10,351 nt of DNA from Planctomycetota bacterium (GTDB taxonomy: Bacteria; Planctomycetota; Planctomycetia; Gemmatales; Gemmataceae). The notes beneath the pieces were generated by a model that made no database searches, was not told the origin of the DNA, and saw nothing but the letters and a program-made list of their open reading frames with translations. The stretch lies in the NCBI GenBank assembly GCA_018970845.1, contig JAGWVO010000103.1, positions 1-10,351 of the forward strand. The letters run 5' to 3'. The translations under genes and the position numbers were made by a program. This document shows, piece by piece, positions 1-7,669 of the stretch (its first letter is position 1; every line of letters begins with the position of its first letter).

Positions 1-32
1 GGTCCGGAATCCACAGGGCCACATCCAAGTAG
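1..32 (+). CDS. C-terminal end of a fourth, upstream class III cyclase paralogue (partial)
   Basis: The first 32 bases, read with codons starting at position 3 (positions 1-2 are the last two bases of a probable Trp codon), give (W)SGIHRATSK and a TAG stop at 30-32. The three complete cyclases downstream end WSGVHRLKTK, WSGVFRYNTK and WSGVFRFRTK, each followed directly by a stop. The DNA also matches: bases 1-17 agree with the end of the first complete cyclase gene (2114-2130) at 15 of 17 positions, the two mismatches being at a synonymous and a Val/Ile codon. The stop lies 19 nt before the next start, similar to the 28- and 21-nt gaps inside the array. I infer that a further cyclase copy lies just left of the window; nothing of its sensor or catalytic domain is visible. 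The fragment is only 9-10 residues long, so the call rests on motif, frame, stop position and spacing together. Confidence 0.8.
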   Translation, partial: SGIHRATSK

Positions 33-51
33 GAATCGCAAGGAAACCGGA

Positions 52-2145
52 ATGCTGCTGAAATTGCGGACCATCCTGATCCTGCTGATGGCGACCACCG
101 TCATCAGCCTTGGAACCGGCCTGTCGATATGGAGCCTGTGGGCCTCCACCAGCGCCGCCCGCGAGGCGGGCATCTCATCGGCCTCGCAGCAGGCCGTCTC
201 CGGAGTCCTGGCCATCGAGCATGTGCTGGGCGAGCGGGAATCGATGATTTCCAGCCTCTCCGAAATGATCGCGCAGGGAGCATCCAGCAGGGACGCCTTC
301 GCCATGTTCGAGAAATTCTGGAAAAACTTCAAGAGAAATTTCTCAAATCACGGATCCTTGAAGTATTCATCAGAATCCGGATTCGGCGTGATAGCCCACC
401 GAGACAGTGCCCTCGAGGTCGTGACGCCGCAAGCCGACGGCACATTCGTCGCCAGGAACGTCGAGACCGGGCAGGCCCGGGTGGTCGGCGACCTGAGGAA
501 GGAATCCTGGTATCACTCCGCGCGCCAATCCGATGGAATCGGCTATTCGGAATTGGGACCAACCCTGTGCCCGATCGACGGGCGGTGGCGGCGCTGCGTG
601 ACCATCCACAAGCGCGTGGCCGACATGGATGGCAAGCCCAATGGCGCGATCGGGCTGGAAATCACGATGGACTGGTATCGCCAATACCTCATGGAGGCGA
701 TGAATCGCTCGGCGTTCCCCACGCGGTCGTTCGGCGTGGAGAGAAAAGCCGATGGCACCTACAACCTGATCGCCGACACAGGGGAGGAAACGGCGGTGCT
801 CGACCGTTCAGCGGAGGGACCGGCGGCGGGTTTCGTCGACGCGACCACCCATGGCCGGGGAGTGATCGCCGAGGCCGTCAAGGCCATGCCCAGCACCCAG
901 CACGACTTTGAGTCCAAGGCGCCAATCCACAAACGGATCACCTCTGGGAAGGACGGCTTTTTGGCCACTTACATGGTCCCTTTTCCGGGAAGACCCCCGA
1001 ACTGGATGATCTGCTTCCTGATGGATGAGGCCGACCTCTTCCGTGAATCCCGGCAAAACTTGTTGTGGAACATGTGCGCGGTGGCCATCGGCCTGGTGAT
1101 CGCGATCGCCGCGACCATGTGGATCTCGGTCAAGGCCGTCAGGCCGATTGAAAAGGTGACGGTTCTGGCCGGCAAGCTGGAACGACTCGAGGTGGATGAG
1201 ACGGCTCATTCCAAATCCTCGTTCATTCGGGAAGTTGACGATCTACGGAGGGCCATCGCCAGCGCCGGGGTGGGCTTGAAGTCTTTCCTCAAGTATGTTC
1301 CCCAGGAAGTTCTCAAGGGCTACATGTCCAGCGGGGAGGATGCCCATACCGGCGGAATGCTCCGCAAGGTCACCGTCGCGTTCATCGACATTCGCGACTA
1401 TTCCTCGGTATCCGAAAAACTTGAGCCCATGCGACTTGTCAACCACCTCAACGGTTTCCTCGAGGAGGTGTGCTGCGCCGTGACCAACCGAAAGGGAACC
1501 ATCGACAAGTTCATTGGCGATTCCGTCATGGCCTTCTGGAACGCTCCCGAGGCTGTCGACCGGCACGAAGGCGAGGCTTGCGCCGCCATGCTTGACTGCC
1601 TCGACCGGATCGCCATGGTTTCCAGCACATGGAACGCCAATGGGCTGCCGCTATGGGAACCTTGCATTGGAATCCACACGGGGGATGTCATCGTCGGCAA
1701 CATCGGCTCGAGCACAAGGCTCAATTACACCATCATCGGCGACAGCGTGAACCTGGCCAGCAGGATTGAGGGACTCAACAGGGTCTACGGCACCCGCGCC
1801 CTCATTTCAGAAGCCACCCTCGCCAATGCGGGCAGCCGCTTCCTCACCCGCCCGATCGACCTCGTGGCCGTTAAGGGAAAAACCGTTCCGGTGCCCGTTC
1901 ACGAACTGCTTGGCTGGAAGGATCATTCGCCTGAAAACCTTCGGGCTTTGGCCGCCGCCACCGCAACGGCACATGCCCTGCTCGTCAACCGGAACTATGG
2001 CGAGGCCCGCCGTGCCTACGAAGCCATCCTTTCCCACCATCCCGACGACACCGTCGCCCGGGTGATGGCGAAGCGATGCGCGGAATTTGAAAAATCCCCG
2101 CCGCCGGCGGATTGGTCAGGAGTCCACAGGTTGAAGACCAAATGA
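52..2145 (+). CDS. Membrane-bound class IIIb adenylate cyclase with dCACHE-like sensor, copy 1
   Basis: Predicted receptor cyclase converting ATP to cAMP and pyrophosphate in the cytoplasm in response to an extracytoplasmic ligand. Visible parts: basic KLR before membrane segment 1 (about residues 8-30); sensor (about 31-335) with a Cache-type W153-Y154 followed by a helix and a GAIGLEITMDW strand at 198-208; membrane segment 2 (about 337-359); HAMP-like linker starting at P365; a FLKYVPQEV segment (412-420) leading into the cyclase domain (about 432-620). The catalytic set is complete: metal-binding D446 and D490, adenine-selecting K486 and T560 (the Lys/Thr pair of class IIIb), and transition-state N567 and R571. 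A single TPR-like unit spans about 637-675, then PPPADWSGV and a terminal K. The ATG at 52 has AGGA at 41-44, 7 nt upstream, and matches the starts of the paralogues. C173 and C182 in the sensor could form a disulfide. Cyclase function is well supported; the ligand is unknown. Confidence 0.93.
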   Translation: MLLKLRTILILLMATTVISLGTGLSIWSLWASTSAAREAGISSASQQAVSGVLAIEHVLGERESMISSLSEMIAQGASSRDAFAMFEKFWKNFKRNFSNHGSLKYSSESGFGVIAHRDSALEVVTPQADGTFVARNVETGQARVVGDLRKESWYHSARQSDGIGYSELGPTLCPIDGRWRRCVTIHKRVADMDGKPNGAIGLEITMDWYRQYLMEAMNRSAFPTRSFGVERKADGTYNLIADTGEETAVLDRSAEGPAAGFVDATTHGRGVIAEAVKAMPSTQHDFESKAPIHKRITSGKDGFLATYMVPFPGRPPNWMICFLMDEADLFRESRQNLLWNMCAVAIGLVIAIAATMWISVKAVRPIEKVTVLAGKLERLEVDETAHSKSSFIREVDDLRRAIASAGVGLKSFLKYVPQEVLKGYMSSGEDAHTGGMLRKVTVAFIDIRDYSSVSEKLEPMRLVNHLNGFLEEVCCAVTNRKGTIDKFIGDSVMAFWNAPEAVDRHEGEACAAMLDCLDRIAMVSSTWNANGLPLWEPCIGIHTGDVIVGNIGSSTRLNYTIIGDSVNLASRIEGLNRVYGTRALISEATLANAGSRFLTRPIDLVAVKGKTVPVPVHELLGWKDHSPENLRALAAATATAHALLVNRNYGEARRAYEAILSHHPDDTVARVMAKRCAEFEKSPPPADWSGVHRLKTK

Positions 2146-2157
2146 ATGCATTCCGAA

Positions 2158-2164
2158 GGGAGGA
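2158..2164 (+). promoter_or_regulatory. Ribosome binding site that decides the start of cyclase copy 2
   Basis: GGGAGGA lies 9 nt before the ATG at 2174 but only 3 nt before an in-frame TTG at 2168. The spacing favours the ATG, which also makes the protein begin MRVKLRS, in line with the KLR[TS] starts of the neighbouring copies. The longer reading frame from the TTG would add two residues (Met-Ala). Confidence 0.7.
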
Positions 2165-2173
2165 TCCTTGGCC

Positions 2174-4261
2174 ATGCGGGTGAAACTCAGGTCACTCCTG
2201 ACAGTCATCTGGCTGGCCACGATCGCGGCGACCTCCACCGCGCTGATCCTCCTCTCGTTCAACGGCGCCATCCTCACCTCGCTTGGATTCACCCGGCACT
2301 TCGCCAAGGAGCAAGCCCTCATCGGCCTGCAGTCGCTCGAGCATGGAATGATCGAGGCGCAGGTGTTCCTCAAATCGCTGGCGATCCATGTCGGCGCCGG
2401 AATCAGCGCCAAAAACATGCCTGAAGCCGTCCGGAGATTCTGGATCGAATTGCCGGAGGCCTCCTACCGGGGAGTTTCCATCGCCTTCGTCTCGGCGGAA
2501 AGCGGCGGAGGCATCATCTGTCACGGCAGGGAAGCGGCCGACATTTCGCCGGTGGACGGTGGCGCAGGACTGGTCGCCAAGGCTCGCACTGGCGGCTTGG
2601 AGAGACCAATTCCAGACATGCGCGATACGATATGGTTCAAGAAAGCCATGGCTGAACCTGCGACCCTGTTCCAGGGTTACCAGCCCTATCAATTGCCTTT
2701 CCATGAAGATTCGGCCAACCGGGGGGTGATCGCGTGCCACCGCGTCATGCAAGGGGGGAAGCCGGTCGGGGTGGTCGCCCTTAGGATCGATACCGGCCGG
2801 ATGACCCGCCTGCTGGAAGCCTCGCTCGAAAGGTCGGTAGCCCGTTCCCGCGTCGTTCTCATTGAGAAAATGCCCGATGGAAACCTGAACATCCTGGCTG
2901 ATTCGAGCCACGAACATGATTCCCGTTGCCAACCCGACGGGAACGGAATCGTGACGGCCGGGGGAATCGGCGACCCGCTGCTGTCGGATGCCCTTGCCAC
3001 GATCCCGGAGTCGGCGGCATTCTTTGAGGAAATCGACCCGAGCCATCGGGAATTCAGGTCGCTGGCCGGGAATTACTTCGCCAATTTCATGAATGTGAGG
3101 CCCGGCAAACCGCCGGCATGGGCCGTCTGCGCGCTCATCAACGCCGATGACATCCTCGCACCGCTGGGAAGCAGGATCTGGTTTGACGCGCTGGTCATGC
3201 TGATGGCGATGGGATTGGCCGCTGGCATTGCCATCTGGATGTCCGCGGGAATCGCCAAGCCCATCGAAAGGGTCACCCGCGTCGCCCGGGATGTCGGCAA
3301 CCTCAGGTTTGAGGCGGTTGAGGCGATCGGCGAATCGGCCATCGCCGAGGTCGATGAGCTATCCAAGGCCACGGATTCGATGCGATCGGGAATCAAGGCG
3401 TTCCTTCGATATCTACCGGAGAAAATCCTTCGCAATTACCTGACGCCGGGCAGCATGGCCTCCACGGGCGGCGAGATCCAAACCGTCACCATCCTATTCT
3501 CGGATATCCGGGATTTCTCCGCCATCACAGAACGCTCGGAACCGATGGCGCTCATCAACCAACTCAACGAATATTTCGAAATCATCAGTTCCCTGATCGC
3601 CAAGCATGGCGGAACATTGGACAAGTACATCGGCGACGCGATCATGGCGTTCTGGAACGCCCCGGATCGGGTTCCCCTGCATGCCAGGCAGGCTTGCGCC
3701 GTGGTTCTCGAGGGGAGAAAAACATTCCACTCGACCCGCGAGCGGTGGAAACGCGAAGGCCTCCCGCAGTTCCATACCCGGGTTGGCATCCACACCGGGG
3801 AGGTGATCGTGGGCAACATCGGGTCAAGCGTCAGGCTGAATTACACGATCATCGGCGATTCCGTGAACCTGGCCAGCAGGCTTGAGGCCCTCAACAAGGA
3901 GTACGGCACATCGATACTCATCAGTGAATCGACGCGCGCGGAGGCGGGCGACGAGTTCCTCACCAGGCCGGTTGATCTCGTCGCCGTGAAGGGCAAGACC
4001 GTACCCATCCTTGTCCACGAACTGATCGGACTGCGCGCCGAGGAATCCGAAACCATGGTCGATCTGGCCAGGCTGACGACCGAGGCGCTTGGACTGTATC
4101 AGGCGCGCGATTTCACCCGCGCCGGCGAGCGCTATTCCGCCATCCTTGCGAAATACCCCGATGACACATTGTCGCGGATCATGGCTGGCAGATGCGCGAA
4201 ATTGGAAAGCGATCCGCCACCCGCCGAGTGGTCAGGAGTGTTCCGATACAACACCAAATGA
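2174..4261 (+). CDS. Membrane-bound class IIIb adenylate cyclase with dCACHE-like sensor, copy 2
   Basis: Second receptor cyclase of the array, 695 residues from the ATG chosen by its ribosome binding site (a TTG two codons earlier is the alternative). Membrane segment 1 covers about residues 8-28. The sensor (about 30-335) has the Cache-like MRDTIWFKKAM block (149-159) and an RGVIACHR...GVVALRIDTG stretch (183-208). Membrane segment 2 is about 337-358, and the HAMP-like part begins at P363. The FLRYLPEKIL segment (410-419) precedes the cyclase domain (about 430-618). Active-site residues are all present: D444 and D488 for metals, K484 and T558 for adenine, N565 and R569. A TPR-like unit (about 635-674) and PPPAEWSGVFRYNTK close the protein. 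Its cyclase domain is closer to copy 3 than to copy 1, including a 29-bp identical DNA run (3926-3954 against 6050-6078). Its sensor differs from both neighbours, so it probably reads another ligand. It starts 28 nt after the stop of copy 1. Confidence 0.93.
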   Translation: MRVKLRSLLTVIWLATIAATSTALILLSFNGAILTSLGFTRHFAKEQALIGLQSLEHGMIEAQVFLKSLAIHVGAGISAKNMPEAVRRFWIELPEASYRGVSIAFVSAESGGGIICHGREAADISPVDGGAGLVAKARTGGLERPIPDMRDTIWFKKAMAEPATLFQGYQPYQLPFHEDSANRGVIACHRVMQGGKPVGVVALRIDTGRMTRLLEASLERSVARSRVVLIEKMPDGNLNILADSSHEHDSRCQPDGNGIVTAGGIGDPLLSDALATIPESAAFFEEIDPSHREFRSLAGNYFANFMNVRPGKPPAWAVCALINADDILAPLGSRIWFDALVMLMAMGLAAGIAIWMSAGIAKPIERVTRVARDVGNLRFEAVEAIGESAIAEVDELSKATDSMRSGIKAFLRYLPEKILRNYLTPGSMASTGGEIQTVTILFSDIRDFSAITERSEPMALINQLNEYFEIISSLIAKHGGTLDKYIGDAIMAFWNAPDRVPLHARQACAVVLEGRKTFHSTRERWKREGLPQFHTRVGIHTGEVIVGNIGSSVRLNYTIIGDSVNLASRLEALNKEYGTSILISESTRAEAGDEFLTRPVDLVAVKGKTVPILVHELIGLRAEESETMVDLARLTTEALGLYQARDFTRAGERYSAILAKYPDDTLSRIMAGRCAKLESDPPPAEWSGVFRYNTK

Positions 4262-4282
4262 TCAAGAAATTGGCTGGTTGAA

Positions 4283-6385
4283 ATGATTCGCCTGAAACTC
4301 AGAACCGTCTTCTCGCTCGTGACCCTTTCCGGAATCGCGGCCATCGGCGCGCTGATCATCATGGTTTCGCTGGTCGGGGCGATGCGCACCTCGCTCGAAT
4401 TCGCGGAGAGGTTTTCGGATGAAATCGCCGTTGACGGATTGGAGGCCATCGAAAGCGTGATCACCGACGCGGAAAGGATCCTCAGGACGAGCGCCCTTTT
4501 CGCCCAGGACCATGCTGAAAGGCCGGACTTGTCCGAGGCGCTTGCCAGGTTCCTGGTCCGCTACGGGGCTTCCACCCACCATTTGAAATGCGCCATGGTT
4601 TTCATCGACGCCTCATCCGGGGAGGGATGCGTCGTTCACAGGAAGGGAAATTCCGAAGCGGTGAAGGCCGACGGGCGGGGCGGATTCAAGGCCGTCGACC
4701 ACATCACGGGAAAACAGCGGGCCGTTCCCGACATGAGAAACCTCCAATGGTTCAAGGCCGCCGTGGAGGAGGGAGCCCTGGGAATGGGAAATTTCCATGG
4801 TTTCTCGGGCACATGGCACAACTCCGACAACCGGGGAATCAACGCCTACATTCCGGTGCAGCATCCCTCGCGCCAGGGCCAGTTGCTGGGCGTCATCGCG
4901 ATCGACATCACCACCGGATGGATCGGAGAACACCTGGCCAAGTCGATGCGAAAGTTCACGGGAAAGTCGGAATCGTTCGCGGTTGAATGGTTGCCCGGCG
5001 GAACACTGAACATGATCGCCCACACATCCCATGACATGAAACCCGGGGCGGCGGATGAAATCGGCGATGGCGTCGTCAACCCGGAAAGGCTCAATGACCC
5101 CCTGCTGAACGAGGCGGTCCGGATGATCGCGGGCGTGGATGCCTTCATGGAAAGCTCCGAACCGTTGCATGTCGAATTGCGAACGCCTGTCGGAGACTAC
5201 CTGGCCACCTTCATGAATGTCATGCCCGGGCGGAAACCCTATTGGTCGCTGTGCGTCCTTCTCAACAAGGACGACCTGCTGGCCCCGCTCAAGCGCAGGC
5301 TTCTCGTCAACCTTTCCATCGTGGCGGGCGGCCTGCTCGCCGCGTTGTCACTGGGGATTTGGGCGGCCATGCGCATCGCGAGGCCGATCGAGGAGATCAC
5401 CTCCGTCGCCCTGGACATGGGAAAGCTCAAGTTCGACGCGGTTCCCTGCCGGGCCAATTCCAGAATCACGGAGGTGGACAAGCTCGCCAACGCGATCGAA
5501 TCGATGCGCGCGGGACTCAAGGCATTCCTCCAATACCTGCCCGAGGATCTGCTCAGGCGCTACCTCGCCCCCGGAGCCAAGGCCGAAACGGGCGGGGAAA
5601 TCTGCCCCGCCACCATTCTCTTCACCGACATCAAGGATTTCTCCTCCATCTCCGAGCGTCAGGATCCCATCGGGCTTGTGCGCCACCTGAATGAATACCT
5701 CGAGATCCTCAGCAGCAGCGTGGCGGGCCACCATGGCACCGTTGACAAGTACATCGGCGACTCGCTGATGGCCTTCTGGAACGCCCCGATCAAGCTGGAA
5801 CGACACGCCAGGGAGGCGTGCGCCGCCGCCCTTGATTGCCGGAAAATCCTGGCCATGGCGGGCAAGCGCTGGCAGGAAATCGGCCTTCCGTTGTTTGAGA
5901 CGCGCTTTGGAATCCACACCGGCGAGGTGATCGTGGGCAACATCGGATCCAGCGTCAGGCTCAACTACACCATCATCGGCGACGCCGTGAACCTCGCCAG
6001 CAGGCTCGAGGGCCTCAACAAGGAATATGGCACATCGATCCTCATCAGCGAATCGACGCGCGCGGAGGCGGGCGACGATTTCCTCACCCGCCCCGTCGAC
6101 CTTGTCGCCGTCAAGGGAAAGCTCCGGTCCAACCTCATCCATGAACTCATGGCGTGGCGAGGCGAGGCCACCGATGCTGAAATCCGCCTGGCCCGGATGA
6201 CAACCATCGCCAGCAATGCTTACCAGGAAAGGAATTTCACATCGGCGCGGGACGGCTTTGCCGCCATCCTGTCGGAATACCCCGGCGACACCGTGGCCAA
6301 AATCATGCTTGAAAGGGCCGAAAGCATGGCATCTTCGCCGCCGCCAACAGACTGGTCGGGCGTTTTCCGCTTCAGGACCAAGTGA
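4283..6385 (+). CDS. Membrane-bound class IIIb adenylate cyclase with dCACHE-like sensor, copy 3
   Basis: Third complete receptor cyclase, 700 residues, last of the array. Membrane segment 1 is about residues 9-31. The sensor (about 32-338) carries the Cache-like PDMRNLQWFKAAV block (149-161) and GVIAIDITTGW (203-213). Membrane segment 2 is about 341-363, and the HAMP-like linker begins at P368. FLQYLPEDLL (415-424) leads to the cyclase domain (about 435-622). The catalytic set is intact: D449, D493, K489, T563, N570 and R574, again the Lys/Thr pair expected for class IIIb adenylate rather than guanylate cyclases. A TPR-like unit (about 640-678) and PPPTDWSGVFRFRTK end the protein. The ATG at 4283 aligns with the starts of the other copies, 21 nt after the stop of copy 2. 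The upstream bases have no good Shine-Dalgarno match, only a weak AAGAA at 4264-4268, so translation may depend on coupling to copy 2. In the stretch after VAVKGK, copy 3 has LRSNLIHEL where the others have TVP..VHEL. Confidence 0.93.
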   Translation: MIRLKLRTVFSLVTLSGIAAIGALIIMVSLVGAMRTSLEFAERFSDEIAVDGLEAIESVITDAERILRTSALFAQDHAERPDLSEALARFLVRYGASTHHLKCAMVFIDASSGEGCVVHRKGNSEAVKADGRGGFKAVDHITGKQRAVPDMRNLQWFKAAVEEGALGMGNFHGFSGTWHNSDNRGINAYIPVQHPSRQGQLLGVIAIDITTGWIGEHLAKSMRKFTGKSESFAVEWLPGGTLNMIAHTSHDMKPGAADEIGDGVVNPERLNDPLLNEAVRMIAGVDAFMESSEPLHVELRTPVGDYLATFMNVMPGRKPYWSLCVLLNKDDLLAPLKRRLLVNLSIVAGGLLAALSLGIWAAMRIARPIEEITSVALDMGKLKFDAVPCRANSRITEVDKLANAIESMRAGLKAFLQYLPEDLLRRYLAPGAKAETGGEICPATILFTDIKDFSSISERQDPIGLVRHLNEYLEILSSSVAGHHGTVDKYIGDSLMAFWNAPIKLERHAREACAAALDCRKILAMAGKRWQEIGLPLFETRFGIHTGEVIVGNIGSSVRLNYTIIGDAVNLASRLEGLNKEYGTSILISESTRAEAGDDFLTRPVDLVAVKGKLRSNLIHELMAWRGEATDAEIRLARMTTIASNAYQERNFTSARDGFAAILSEYPGDTVAKIMLERAESMASSPPPTDWSGVFRFRTK

Positions 6386-6415
6386 CCATGGGCGCCTTCC
6401 GGGCGGCATGCGCGT
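6386..6415. other. Short convergent gap between cyclase copy 3 and the rdgC-like gene
   Basis: The stop codons of the two converging genes are 30 bp apart. I see only an imperfect GC-rich inverted stretch and no T-run on either side, so no convincing intrinsic terminator. Transcripts may overlap here or end by another mechanism. Confidence 0.6.
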
Positions 6416-7603
6416 TCATCGGGCAGCCTGGGCCCGGGCGCCCCTCTCGGCCCGATTGAGCCAATGCCTCATGCGGTCGAGTTCCGCGGCCCATCCGTCC
6501 GCGGCTCGTATGGCCAAGAAAGCGTCGAACATCAGGTCGAGTGTCTCCAGGAAATCACGGAGATAACCGATCCGCTCCTCATCCCGCACCCGCTCGTTGT
6601 CCCCCTCGGGAGATGGAAGCTTGAGCCCGGAAACGGCCAAGGTCTCGGCCGAAAGGGTGAATTCATACTGCTGGTCGTGCCGGGACACGATGAATCCCAT
6701 CTTCCGGGGCAACTTCCCCGACTGAAGGGCCCGACGGGCCTCGGGCAGGCGGGTGGGGGCGTCGCTGGTGATGGTTTCCTTGCCCGTCTCGCCGGCCGGG
6801 CATTCCAAGGTGAGCGTGCGCACCGGCAGGACCGCCGCCTCGGAATCATCGCGCAGCTTGAGGGAGTCACCCCGTTCCTCGACGACAAACCACAGCCACG
6901 CCAGAAACTCATTGCCCAGGAAATCGCGGCTGGTCTGGTCGGGAGACCAGTGCATCCGGTCGGTGGCCCTTCCCTGGACGAACGCCGATGGCGTGGCGTC
7001 GTCAATCGCCCGGGTCAAGTTGCGGGTTTCCGCAAGGAGGAAAGCGTGCCGCCCGGCCGAGAGGGGTTCGAGGCCGGTTCCGAATGTTTCATCAAAAAGC
7101 GGGAACAACCGGTCGAGGGCCGGGGCGCCCGCTCCCGAAACGAGCAATTCGCCCGAGGGGAGGTCCCAGAGAAGCCCATGGGCCTTGCGCTTGACAAAGC
7201 GTCCGTCCCGGGCCTCATCCTCAAGCCTTTCCTTGGCCCGGTCCTTGGCTTCTCGCCTTTGGCGGTTGCTGGGGTTCCCTGAGGGGTTCGACGCGGACAA
7301 CGCCTCGAGTTCCTCCGCGGCATAGGCGCGCAAGAGGTCGGGCGGAATCTTGAAGGCATCGATGCGCAGGGCCCATTGCAGCGTGTCGGACACAATGTTC
7401 TTGGCCAAGTCGAACTTGCGGTCGAGGATGTGGTCGCCGGCGATCCATCCGGAATCGATTCCATCGGCCGAGGCGATGGCCGCCCTGCCGTTTCCGATCT
7501 TGTGCCTGTTGAGCGCGTCGAGGGTGTCGGTGGAAAAGACATCCGGCCTCGAACCGGTTGGGCGAAACCGGGCGAACGATATCCTTGAGCCGAAAAAACC
7601 CAT
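6416..7603 (-). CDS. rdgC: RdgC-like recombination-associated protein, long form
   Basis: RdgC is a ring-forming DNA-binding protein known in proteobacteria to modulate RecA-dependent recombination. This 395-residue protein resembles it by layout. There is a short aromatic N-terminus (MGFFGSRISFARFRP); a segment with KNIVSDTLQWALRID (68-82); a highly charged helix like that of RdgC (about 112-135, rich in R, K, E); then AHGLLWDLPSGELLVSGAGAP (141-161), like the MMWIDTVNGLIMVDCAS strand pair of E. coli RdgC; and GKLPRKMGFIVSRHDQQYEF (296-315), like its GKVVTKLALDWQQRIQFVM. It is about 90 residues longer than E. coli RdgC (303). The extra length is mostly in the middle (about 210-275), including the aromatic stretch FLGNEFLAWLWFVVEE. 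The ATG at 7603 is preferred over an upstream TTG at 7762, because it has GAGGG 7 nt upstream and matches the family start. I identify the family from memory and pattern only; a distant RdgC-like or unnamed family remains possible. Confidence 0.62.
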   Translation of the reverse strand: MGFFGSRISFARFRPTGSRPDVFSTDTLDALNRHKIGNGRAAIASADGIDSGWIAGDHILDRKFDLAKNIVSDTLQWALRIDAFKIPPDLLRAYAAEELEALSASNPSGNPSNRQRREAKDRAKERLEDEARDGRFVKRKAHGLLWDLPSGELLVSGAGAPALDRLFPLFDETFGTGLEPLSAGRHAFLLAETRNLTRAIDDATPSAFVQGRATDRMHWSPDQTSRDFLGNEFLAWLWFVVEERGDSLKLRDDSEAAVLPVRTLTLECPAGETGKETITSDAPTRLPEARRALQSGKLPRKMGFIVSRHDQQYEFTLSAETLAVSGLKLPSPEGDNERVRDEERIGYLRDFLETLDLMFDAFLAIRAADGWAAELDRMRHWLNRAERGARAQAAR

Positions 7604-7610
7604 GTCGTCG

Positions 7611-7615
7611 CCCTC
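7611..7615 (-). promoter_or_regulatory. Ribosome binding site deciding the start of the rdgC-like gene
   Basis: On the minus strand GAGGG is followed by 7 nt and then the ATG at 7603. This favours the 395-residue protein over a 448-residue frame from a TTG at 7762, whose additional 53 residues look like untranslated leader. Confidence 0.6.
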
Positions 7616-7658
7616 ATTCCATCCCTGGAGTCCAGACCCGAAATGACAAGATAGCGAC

Positions 7659-7669
7659 TTGGCGGCATT
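7659..7669 (+). repeat. Direct repeat TTGGCGGCATT, copy A
   Basis: An 11-bp word occurring twice in the divergent region, here and at 7773-7783, 114 bp apart. Possible operator half-sites or chance in GC-rich DNA. Confidence 0.4.

Larger units (their letters stand above)
1..6385 (+). repeat. Tandem array of paralogous cyclase genes (at least four copies, three complete)
   Basis: Three full-length genes of almost equal size (697, 695 and 700 residues) and the tail of a fourth lie head-to-tail on one strand with gaps of 19, 28 and 21 nt. All share the same domain order, and similarity is highest in the cyclase domain. For example, the block around NYTIIGD[SA]VNLASR is the same in all three apart from one residue. 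The sensor halves keep only scattered positions. This is tandem gene duplication followed by uneven divergence. Close spacing and lack of room for promoters or terminators between copies suggest co-transcription. The promoter of the unit is not in the window. Confidence 0.9.

Noticed and set aside
52..6385. Cyclases as guanylate cyclases or inactive pseudoenzymes
   Set aside because: All three copies keep both metal Asp residues, the Asn/Arg pair and the Lys/Thr adenine-selecting pair, which point to active ATP cyclases.
5348..6409. Minus-strand open frame of 353 codons opposite cyclase copy 3
   Set aside because: It lies fully opposite a conserved catalytic domain and has no recognisable motif. 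The lack of stops follows from the codon bias of the real gene.
6386..6450. Possible bidirectional terminator between the converging genes
   Set aside because: The inverted GC-rich pieces pair poorly and there is no T-run after either arm. The better stem around 6430-6445 lies inside the rdgC-like coding sequence.
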